Assembly: GCA_964607765.1 (NCBI GenBank)
Contig: CAZSNT010000078.1
Coordinates: 1 to 46,269 of the forward strand
Direction: 5' to 3'
From: CAZSNT01 sp964607765
Lineage (GTDB): Bacteria > Verrucomicrobiota > Lentisphaeria > Oligosphaerales > JABHEG01
Length of the DNA stretch: 46,269 bases
Below, piece after piece: positions 35,404-42,101 of this stretch (within the stretch, counting starts at the first letter, position 1; each line of letters opens with the position of its first letter). Position numbers and translations under genes: made by a program. Below the pieces are notes generated by a model that saw only the letters and a list, made by a program, of their open reading frames with translations, searched no databases and was not told the DNA's origin.

Positions 35404-36903
35404 CTACGTCGACATGTTAGGGTTGGGATGGGCCGCCGGCACATCCCGGCCCTCCTCGCCGCGAAAGGCCTCTTTCGGGCCCCACGGCGCCGTGTTAACC
35501 ATGATGTACTGAGTGCTGCCGAGCCGGTCCTGCTCGCGGTAGGCAAAACGCCACATGCGCCCCACAAGGTCGCGCTTGGCTTCGTCGTAGGCGGGATCTG
35601 CGTCCAGGTTCGTCATCTCGTGGGGGTCGGCCTGCAGGTCGTAGAACTCGTCGCGCCCGAACCCGTTGTATACGTACTTGTATCGGTGAGTGACAACCAT
35701 ACGCTGTGAGAACATCTGCTCGGTACCCTCGCACTGCGTGCAGACCTCGTCGCGCCAGTCATCGGGCCGCTCGTCCTGGAGGAACGGCACGAAGCTGCGA
35801 CCGGTGAAATAGCGATCGGTCTGCACACCCGCCAGCTCCAGGAACGTGGGTGCGAAGTCCGCAAGGTTCATGAAATCCTCGACCGTTCGGCCCGGGTTCC
35901 GGAGCCCGTTCGGCCAGCGGATGACCGTGGGCACTTTGTAGGCGCCGAGGAATGCGGGAACCTGCTTATGGAACAGCCCGTGGTCACCCACGTAGTCACC
36001 GTGGTCGGAGCAGAAAATGACTACGGTGTCGTCGCGCTGCCCCGTCTTGTCGAGCTCGTCCAGGATACGCCCGAAGTTGACGTCGATCTTGGTGCACATG
36101 GCCCGGAAATGGCGGATCGCCTCACGCGTCCCCGTCTCCCCAAGCTGGTCGAAAACACGCTCACGGAGCTTCTTGTAGTAGTCCGGCTTGTCATTCATAT
36201 CGTCGGCGTAGCTCGGCGGCAGCTCCGTGTCGGCCAAGTCGTACATGTCAACATACTTCTGATCGGTCACATAAGGGGCGTGCGGTGCATTCCAGCCCAC
36301 GTAAAGGCACCAGGGCTTGTCGCCCGCCGCGAGGCGTGGCAGCTCGGCGAGAGCCAGATCGGTCGTTCGCTCGTCGGAAGCCGGTGCGCCGTCCTTCTCA
36401 CCGTAGAGCCGGTGACAGTGATACCCGCGCATCGTGACCACGTCGTCACCTTCGTCGTCCGGCTCGGCCGCCGTCCGCCGAATCCGTTCCCACTTCTCAC
36501 CCTCGTCCTGGATGTTGCCTCGGTACCGCATCAGTTCGCGCCAGCCGTAGTCTTTGGGCTGCTGGTCATCGTAAGCGGACACATGCCACTTGCCGCAGTA
36601 GGCGAGATCGTATCCGGCGTCAGCCAGGTCCTGGCTGAACATGCGAACATCGCGATACGGGCCGCGGTTGATCGCGTACGCGTTGTTCACGTTGTTCCAC
36701 ACGCCGTGCCGCGACGGGTAGAGTCCGCTCATGAACGAGGCACGAGCCGGGCAGCAGTGCGACATGGGGCAGAACATGTTGTTGAACGTGACCCCTTCCC
36801 GCGCCATCGCCTTCACGTTCGGGGCGATACACGGGTCGTCCGGCAGCACCGTGTCCCAGCGCTGGTGGTCGGTCATCACAATGAGGATGTTCGGTTGTCT
36901 CAT
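35404..36903 (-). CDS. Type I sulfatase, no signal peptide
   Basis: A 499-residue sulfatase with NILIVMTDHQRWDTVL (metal site) and HCCPAR. The formylglycine residue should be Cys50, with a second cysteine at the x position of CxPxR. GLYPSRHGVWNNVNN and CGKWHVSAYD follow, then VIFCSDHGDYVGDHGLFHK, the second metal site with the choline-sulfatase-like signature. GAGG precedes the ATG. It lies downstream of the radical SAM gene with a 160-bp gap that contains conserved motif site B, so it probably has its own promoter. The substrate is not identifiable. Confidence 0.93.
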   Translation of the reverse strand: MRQPNILIVMTDHQRWDTVLPDDPCIAPNVKAMAREGVTFNNMFCPMSHCCPARASFMSGLYPSRHGVWNNVNNAYAINRGPYRDVRMFSQDLADAGYDLAYCGKWHVSAYDDQQPKDYGWRELMRYRGNIQDEGEKWERIRRTAAEPDDEGDDVVTMRGYHCHRLYGEKDGAPASDERTTDLALAELPRLAAGDKPWCLYVGWNAPHAPYVTDQKYVDMYDLADTELPPSYADDMNDKPDYYKKLRERVFDQLGETGTREAIRHFRAMCTKIDVNFGRILDELDKTGQRDDTVVIFCSDHGDYVGDHGLFHKQVPAFLGAYKVPTVIRWPNGLRNPGRTVEDFMNLADFAPTFLELAGVQTDRYFTGRSFVPFLQDERPDDWRDEVCTQCEGTEQMFSQRMVVTHRYKYVYNGFGRDEFYDLQADPHEMTNLDADPAYDEAKRDLVGRMWRFAYREQDRLGSTQYIMVNTAPWGPKEAFRGEEGRDVPAAHPNPNMST

Positions 36904-37018
36904 CGCTGTCCTCTGCAGTTCACTCTCGAAACATGCGCTTGCCTGGCCGCCGCCCCCGCCTCACGCGCGGCATGATGCAAATATCACACGCCCGCAGAAC
37001 GCGGCAAGGTGACGGGGG

Positions 37019-37042
37019 GTGATATCGCCGAACGATTCGTGA
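37019..37042 (-). promoter_or_regulatory. Conserved 24-bp GTGA/GAAC/GTGA motif, site B
   Basis: This second copy of the 24-bp motif has all 17 invariant positions. It is in the gap between the radical SAM gene stop and the sulfatase gene, 116 bp upstream of the sulfatase ATG, with the same orientation relative to that gene as site A has to the GH42-like gene. Confidence 0.6.
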
Positions 37043-37063
37043 TTCGGGGGCGCGCGCCGGCGA

Positions 37064-38176
37064 TCACGGCTGAAGTGGGGCGAAATCCTCGTAGTAGAAT
37101 CGCGCGAGGAACTCCGGATTGCGTTCTTCGAACAGCGTCGCACCCACGCGGTCCGCCTCCGCAACGGCCGCGCGCTCGTGGAAGCACACGATGCCGTCGG
37201 TGACATCGATTGCACCGGTCAACGTGTAGTTGATGCAGCAGCACCAGTTCATGCAGCGGCTGCGGATTCCGCAGCTCAGACACTCGGCGTTGACGTTGCC
37301 GCGTCGGGACAGGATCTCGGTGCGCCTGTCCTCGTCAAACCCGTCGAACACGGTTCCGATGCACATGCTGTGGTCCTGGTCAGCCCCGATCAAGCGCTCG
37401 CACGGGTAGATGCGACCGGACGGCGCCACGGCAATCTCGCGTTCCCCGAAGTTGCAGCGGTCGCGACACTCGAAACCGTTCTTCAGCCGCGTGATCACCT
37501 TGGCGTCGATCACATTCAGCGCCAGCGGCCGATGCGCCCGATACCGCTCGATGGCGAAGTCTGCGAGTGCCGTGTAGGCAGCACGCCACTGTAGGAGCGC
37601 GTCCTCCGGCCAATCCGCGTAGAAGTTCGGGTTCACCGAGACGCGGCGCACGCCTTTCTCGTCGGCCAGGAACCGCACGCCGTCGATCAGGTGCCGCACA
37701 TTCGCCGGGTCGGGAACGGCTATCACTTCCACGTCCGGGAACCTCTCGAGCGCCGCATCCAACCCGCGCATGCACGCATCGAACGACGACCGGCCGTTGC
37801 AGAAGCGGCGTGTGGCGTCGTGCATGGCCCGGTTGCCGTCAATGGACAGGGCGGGATAGAAATCGTGCTCGAGCAGCCAATCGACACGGTCGGACGTGAG
37901 GAGCGTGGCGTTCGTTGTGACCGTCTTTTTCAGCTTCGCCGACGCTGCGGCGCACTTTTCCTCCGTGGTCTGCGTTGCGTACCGGAGCAAGTCCCATTCG
38001 AGCAGCGGTTCGCCGCCGAAGAACCCCAATTGCATCGAGTCCGGACGCCGTCCCAGCGCGATGTCAATGGCTGCCTCGGCCGTTTCCCGCGTCATGGCGG
38101 CCTGCCGTTTGGCGCCTGCATAGCAGTAACCACAACCAAGATTGCACGCGTGTGTCAGGGACAGACAGAGGTCCAT
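37064..38176 (-). CDS. Radical SAM/SPASM enzyme, candidate peptide maturase
   Basis: A 370-residue protein starting MDLCLSLTHACNLGCGYC. Cys11, Cys15 and Cys18 form the CxxxCxxC site for the SAM-bound 4Fe-4S cluster, and GGEP (54-57) is the SAM-contact motif. The C-terminal half has the full SPASM pattern: a cysteine, then GRIYPC (G-x4-C), CLSCGIRSRCMNWC (CX2CX5CX3C) and a final IVCFHE, implying two auxiliary clusters. FFGGEPLLEWDLL and SIDGNRAMHD resemble peptide (RiPP) maturases. Anaerobic sulfatase maturases share this layout and length, and six sulfatases lie nearby, so that is the main alternative, although the anSME-type N-terminus (KPxGxxCN) is absent. It starts 44 bp after a small exported repeat protein, a typical precursor-then-maturase order. 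The upstream ribosome site is weak. Confidence 0.85.
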   Translation of the reverse strand: MDLCLSLTHACNLGCGYCYAGAKRQAAMTRETAEAAIDIALGRRPDSMQLGFFGGEPLLEWDLLRYATQTTEEKCAAASAKLKKTVTTNATLLTSDRVDWLLEHDFYPALSIDGNRAMHDATRRFCNGRSSFDACMRGLDAALERFPDVEVIAVPDPANVRHLIDGVRFLADEKGVRRVSVNPNFYADWPEDALLQWRAAYTALADFAIERYRAHRPLALNVIDAKVITRLKNGFECRDRCNFGEREIAVAPSGRIYPCERLIGADQDHSMCIGTVFDGFDEDRRTEILSRRGNVNAECLSCGIRSRCMNWCCCINYTLTGAIDVTDGIVCFHERAAVAEADRVGATLFEERNPEFLARFYYEDFAPLQP

Positions 38177-38220
38177 GGGCGGAACAGTCCGTGTGGGGAG
38201 TGAGCGCGGGTTGGACAGCG

Positions 38221-38700
38221 CTACTCGGTCTTCTTCGGTTCGCGCGGCATTGGCATCTGCCCGAGCACGGCCCTGGTTCCCTCCGAGGTGTCGGCGTGAG
38301 GCACAGCGATCGCACCGCGGATGTGGGCAGGCGGCGTGGGGGCAGGAAGCTCGCCTTTGATTTCGCACCGCGGCTTGAGCGTTGGCGCCTTGATGCCACC
38401 GGGCGGGGACGGAGGCTCCGGCACGGCAATGTCGCCTTCGAGGTCCACGGGCGGCTTGAGCACAGGCTGCGGTGGCGGCGGTACGCCCGGTGCAGGTGGC
38501 GTGCCGCCCGGATGCGCGGGTGGCGGCGCGGCCACGCCGCCAGTCACTTCCGCATCCTTCTTGCAGCTCCAGCCGCCGCCGAGAAGAAGCACTCCCGCGC
38601 CGAAAGCCATGGTCTTGAGGTACTCGCGCCGATCACTCCTGTACGCAGCGAAGGACGGGTAGGACGGCTCGGGTGTGTCAGGAATCCGCTCGAGTTTCAC
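38221..38700 (-). CDS. Small exported proline-rich repeat protein, candidate radical SAM substrate
   Basis: A 159-residue protein from a GTG start with AGGAGA 5 nt upstream. Residues 23-46 look like a Tat-type signal (DRREYLK, then a glycine/leucine-rich hydrophobic core ending WSC). The mature part is rich in proline and carries five copies of a degenerate decapeptide of the form x-x-[VLI]-x-G-x-[VILM]-[AP]-x-P. They are at 50-59 (AEVTGGVAAP), 85-94 (VDLEGDIAVP), 112-121 (CEIKGELPAP), 125-134 (AHIRGAIAVP) and 143-152 (RAVLGQMPMP). Only two cysteines occur, Cys46 and Cys112. I do not recognise the family. Position directly before a radical SAM/SPASM gene suggests it is modified in the cytoplasm and then exported folded, but this is inference. 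Confidence 0.75.
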   Translation of the reverse strand: MKLERIPDTPEPSYPSFAAYRSDRREYLKTMAFGAGVLLLGGGWSCKKDAEVTGGVAAPPPAHPGGTPPAPGVPPPPQPVLKPPVDLEGDIAVPEPPSPPGGIKAPTLKPRCEIKGELPAPTPPAHIRGAIAVPHADTSEGTRAVLGQMPMPREPKKTE

Positions 38701-38806
38701 GGCGCTCTCCTTGCCTTGACCACGGTGCTTACACTATCGCACCTTCCTGCCTTGTGAAACGAACAAGCCCACCCGTTTTTCAAAAAGACCGGCACGATTC
38801 GTCGTT

Positions 38807-38956
38807 CGTCGTTTGTTGTTCGTCCGACATCTGACTGCCGACCTGCGACTCGCGACGTGCGACATGCCGCATCGAGTCGGAGACTCAGCCCACCCGCAGG
38901 CTTGACTCAGCCGTCAACGGTCCGTTGCTGTACTACCTCCAACGAACAACGAACAG
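38807..38956. repeat. Degenerate inverted repeat flanking the GH110 3' end
   Basis: GTTTGTTGTTCGT-type sequence near 38807-38823 is complementary to ACGAACAACGAAC at 38942-38954 (12 of 15 compared positions pair). Between them lie GCGACTCGCGAC-type repeats (38844-38865) that recur at 40814-40830. It may be a long cruciform between the GH110 and small-protein genes. It is less regular than the other dyads. Confidence 0.5.
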
Positions 38957-38962
38957 CGCCCC

Positions 38963-40582
38963 TCACCCCACCTCGATCCGTTCGTTGGCGACGGCGCCGG
39001 CGAGCACTACTGCATCCTGGTCCGTGCCGCTGGCCGGGTAGTCGGTCGACTCGATGATCTCGTTGTCGTGGAACGCCAGCCCGTCCACGCAGTAGGCCAT
39101 GATCAGGGGTTTGTGGAAGGTGCGGATCGTGTTGTGGTGGATGCGGATGTTGCGGTGCACCGGTGCGACCCGGTTCTCGGGCGTGATGTCGACCAGGATA
39201 TCGAACAGCGCCACGCCCCACGTGCCGTAATTGCAGTTGTCGAACACGTTGTTGCAGATCTCCACGTCCTCGACGGGGCCTGACTCGAACCAGTTGAGCG
39301 CATCGCCGCTGATCCGGACTGCCGTGCCCGCGTGGTGGAAGGTGTTGTTCTCGATGCGCACCTTGCCGAGGGTCGATACCAGGGGGCCTCGGGCGCGGTT
39401 CCCGCGCATGACGCAGTCGCTGATCAGCACGTTAACGTCGTGGTTCACCGGCATCACGGCCAGCGGCCCCCCGTGACCCGGCAGCGGATCGGCCACCTCC
39501 AGGTCCGCAACCTGGCAGTTGAGTCGCCGGAAACCCGTAACTGTGGTCTCCGCCAGCTTCGCCATGGTCTCGCCGCAGTGAAACGCCACGGTGTCGCCTA
39601 CGCGGATGGTGTCCACGCCGAGCTGCTGGTGGTGCACCTGCTGGATCTCGAGTGCCGTGTCGCACTGACGCTCGTTCACGCGCCAGAAGATGCCGTGGAT
39701 GTTGGTGGGGTCGTCCAGCTGATTCTCGAACCGGCAGTGGGTCATGTGGATGTCGCCGCCGCAGTCGACGAAGTGCGTCGCGTCGGCGTGCAGGCTGACC
39801 ACGCGGCCGCTGCCCGGGCGCGGGCACACAACGACGCGGTCGAGGTACAGGTCGCGACTGCACTGCGCAATCACGCCCATGCCGCCGGCGTGGTAGAGCG
39901 CCACATCCTCGAGCCGCACGTTCTCGCTGCCGTCGATGACGATGGCCGGGCACAGACGGTGGTCGTGCTTGAAGCTCAGGATGTTCCCCACACTCGGGCG
40001 CGTGCGCAACTGCACGTCCAGACGGATAGTGCCGTCGCCCAGGTCCGTGGGCGTGATGCGACGGTTGAACGCGTAGTTGTCCCGAGCCTTGTAGGCGGTT
40101 TCGCAGCGCTCGGGATCGAACTCGAGGATCCTGATGTACGGGATGTCCGACTCGTACCCGGGCCCGTAGAACACCAGCCGCCCCTTCTCCACGCGCGCCG
40201 GCTGGTCCGCGCGGAAACGCACCCGCACGCCGGAGTCGTCCGCCTCCAGCACCTCCGCTTCGCTGACCAGCGGCCGTTCCCAGTCGATCTTCAGATTGCG
40301 GATCGTGATGTTCCGGGCGTTGCGCAGATAAAAGGGAACTGTTGTGTTGCCGCGAATCAGCAGCTCCGCGCCTTGCCCGTCGATCACCACGTTATCCACG
40401 CCGTCCAGGTCAAACAGGATACGCTTGAGTCCGTCGTCGTTGTTCGAAATGTGACAGAAACGCTCGGGCAGGCGATCCGGCTTCACCAGGTGCTGGCCGG
40501 GCGGCAGTGTGACCTGTCTGGGGCCGGGGGCCGTCTGTGACGCCAGTTGGTCGGCAATAATCTGTGCAATGTCAGTGGTCAT
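38963..40582 (-). CDS. GH110 alpha-1,3-galactosidase
   Basis: A 539-residue right-handed beta-helix protein. IRNLKIDWERPL and HADATHFVDCGGDIHM followed by FENQLDDPTNIHG are the signature blocks of GH110. The acidic residues Asp267, Asp290 and Asp291 keep the spacing of the GH110 catalytic trio. Repeated NV/NI-x-[IL] rungs (NVVIDGQGAELLI, NITIRNLKI, DVEICNNVFDN, NIRIHHNTI) show the helix coils. GH110 enzymes are inverting alpha-1,3-galactosidases acting on blood-group-B-like or carrageenan-derived termini. There is no obvious signal peptide from the chosen ATG (GGAG 6 nt upstream). A longer in-frame start at 40636 adds 18 unlikely residues. It diverges from an AraC regulator across a gap rich in dyads. 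Confidence 0.9.
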   Translation of the reverse strand: MTTDIAQIIADQLASQTAPGPRQVTLPPGQHLVKPDRLPERFCHISNNDDGLKRILFDLDGVDNVVIDGQGAELLIRGNTTVPFYLRNARNITIRNLKIDWERPLVSEAEVLEADDSGVRVRFRADQPARVEKGRLVFYGPGYESDIPYIRILEFDPERCETAYKARDNYAFNRRITPTDLGDGTIRLDVQLRTRPSVGNILSFKHDHRLCPAIVIDGSENVRLEDVALYHAGGMGVIAQCSRDLYLDRVVVCPRPGSGRVVSLHADATHFVDCGGDIHMTHCRFENQLDDPTNIHGIFWRVNERQCDTALEIQQVHHQQLGVDTIRVGDTVAFHCGETMAKLAETTVTGFRRLNCQVADLEVADPLPGHGGPLAVMPVNHDVNVLISDCVMRGNRARGPLVSTLGKVRIENNTFHHAGTAVRISGDALNWFESGPVEDVEICNNVFDNCNYGTWGVALFDILVDITPENRVAPVHRNIRIHHNTIRTFHKPLIMAYCVDGLAFHDNEIIESTDYPASGTDQDAVVLAGAVANERIEVG

Positions 40583-40896
40583 GGTCAGCTCCGGGATACT
40601 GCGCCCTCGGGGGGCAGGTGTTCGGTGTTCAGTCAATGTCGTTGAGTTAAGGAGTTGGTCGCCATCCCGGAAGATTAGGGTGAAAGATTAGGGCAAAAGA
40701 TTAGGGTCGGAACACCTTGATCTTTCGCCTTAATCTTTCGCCCTAATCTCCAAGGGACGCTTAATTCAATGACATTGGGTGTTCAGTGTTCGGTGCCGGG
40801 TGGGCCTGGCCGGCGGCTTGCGACTCGCGACCTGCGACACCCCGGCATTCGGCATCCAACAAATGTCACGCAGGCGCGGCCGGTAAGCAAGCACGG
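40583..40896. other. Divergent intergenic region with nested dyad
   Basis: The region between the GH110 and AraC genes is occupied mostly by the nested inverted repeats at 40635-40776 and by GTGTTCGGTGTTCAG/GTGTTCAGTGTTCGG direct repeats on either side of them. The GH110 promoter must lie here but I could not place it. Confidence 0.6.
40635..40776. repeat. Nested inverted repeat with tandem GATTAGGG arms
   Basis: The outer arms, 40635-40651 and 40760-40776, pair at 15 of 17 positions. Inside them the inner arms, 40673-40701 and 40720-40748 (29 nt each, 26 paired), are tandem copies of GATTAGGGCGAAA-like units around an 18-nt loop. The inner dyad is the same family as 7716-7799. The complete structure could extrude as one cruciform and resembles a small non-coding mobile element. 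Confidence 0.85.
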
Positions 40897-41829
40897 ATGC
40901 GTGACATCACAGAACAATCTGTGACCTCCGTGCGTCTGGCCTACACGGGCGGCCGGGTGTATCTTGGAGCTGTGGACTCCACGAAGAAAACGGTCGGTCT
41001 GGACACGTTGCAGAAGCTGCCGCACCAGCTCTGTGTCGCCGGCATTGGCACCGAGCTGGTGACGCCGGGGGAAGACTACTATTGGGACTCCTCCAGGTTC
41101 TTCTGCGCGAAGCAGGCGATTGTGCAGTACACAGTCCGCGGTGAAGGCCGACTGGATTACCGCGGCAGGACCTACCGTCTGCCGCCGGGTACCGCTTTCC
41201 TTGTCTGCAATTACGACCCGGATTACGCGTATCACGGCGCTCCCGACGCGAAGCGGACCTGGGAAGTCATGTGGTGCGTGATCAGACCGGGGGAGACGCT
41301 GGCGGCAGACATGACGCGCCGCAACGGCCCGGTCTATCGCCTCGCTCCCGACACGTGGTTCCTCGGCCAGATGCGCCACTACCTCGATTCCGGGCGACGC
41401 TCCATTCAGATGGACCTGGCAGCGAATCTGAGACTGGTGTACGGCGTACTGCGGGACTTGACGAACGCCGCTGACAACGTCCGGAAAGACGGTGGGCTGA
41501 GTCGCTTGATGCACGCGTTCGCCAACGCGGTCCACACCCACGTGGACGAGCCGCTCACGGTGGCCTCGCTGGCTTCGCGCCTGAGAGTGTCCCGCGAGCA
41601 TCTCTCCCGGGTCTGCCAGCAGCAGATGCATATGTCCCCCGCCGCCTACGTGAGTCGCGCCAAAGTGCGCGAAGCCATGCTGCTGCTTACGGAGCCGACC
41701 GCGTCAATCAAGGAAGTGGCAGCCAAGCTCGGTTACGAGTATCCCACGCACTTCTCGCGCGTCTTCCGCCGTGCCACGGGCGTCTCGCCCGGTGAGTTCC
41801 GCAAGTCCCCCGGCAGCTACAGCCTCTGA
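40897..41829 (+). CDS. AraC-family transcriptional regulator
   Basis: About 310 residues. The N-terminal part (YYWDSSRFFCAKQAIVQYTVRGEGRLDYRGRTYRLPPGTAFL) is the cupin-like ligand-binding domain of AraC proteins. The C-terminal 100 residues hold two helix-turn-helix motifs (LTVASLASRLRVSREHLSRVC and SIKEVAAKLGYEYPTHFSRVFRR) ending in the family block TGVSPGEFR. The ligand is probably a sugar. The start is uncertain: the ATG at 40897 is listed, but the conserved 24-bp motif then lies inside the gene. GTG codons at 40930 or 40972 would put that motif in the leader. It diverges from GH110 and is a natural candidate regulator for it. Confidence 0.88.
   Translation: MRDITEQSVTSVRLAYTGGRVYLGAVDSTKKTVGLDTLQKLPHQLCVAGIGTELVTPGEDYYWDSSRFFCAKQAIVQYTVRGEGRLDYRGRTYRLPPGTAFLVCNYDPDYAYHGAPDAKRTWEVMWCVIRPGETLAADMTRRNGPVYRLAPDTWFLGQMRHYLDSGRRSIQMDLAANLRLVYGVLRDLTNAADNVRKDGGLSRLMHAFANAVHTHVDEPLTVASLASRLRVSREHLSRVCQQQMHMSPAAYVSRAKVREAMLLLTEPTASIKEVAAKLGYEYPTHFSRVFRRATGVSPGEFRKSPGSYSL
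40901..40924 (-). promoter_or_regulatory. Conserved 24-bp GTGA/GAAC/GTGA motif, site C
   Basis: This third copy of the motif has a cleaner internal dyad (TCACAGA, 4 nt, TCTGTGA). It sits at the 5' end of the AraC gene and has the same orientation relative to the divergent GH110 gene as sites A and B have to theirs, but is 319 bp from the GH110 start. Autoregulation of the AraC gene is the simplest idea. Confidence 0.6.
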
Positions 41830-41862
41830 GGCGTAACCCCGCAGTTATGTGAGGCAAGCCCC

Positions 41863-41950
41863 GTAGCCCGGCTCACGAGAGCGGGCTGTCCTGCCGTGAT
41901 CCGGGCAGAGGCCAAACACAGAGACACCCGGCTCACGACAGCTGGGCTAC
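41863..41950. repeat. GTAGCCCGGCTC paired-hairpin repeat, copy 1
   Basis: An 88-bp element opens with GTAGCCCGGCTCACGAGAGC and closes with CCGGCTCACGACAGCTGGGC then TAC. The ends are imperfect inverted repeats. A near-perfect second copy is at 45984. It lies between the AraC and aminotransferase genes. Confidence 0.8.
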
Positions 41951-42101
41951 GCGGTGCCGCACAAGACTGACCCGTTGCTCTGAGGCGAGCATTCGGCTTG
42001 CGGACAGGCGGAATGTCAGGTACTGTTCGTGGCTCGGGCCCGTGGCCGTACCGCGCGGCATGACGCGGGCCAAATGCACCATGCATCGGAAGGCGACAAC
42101 C

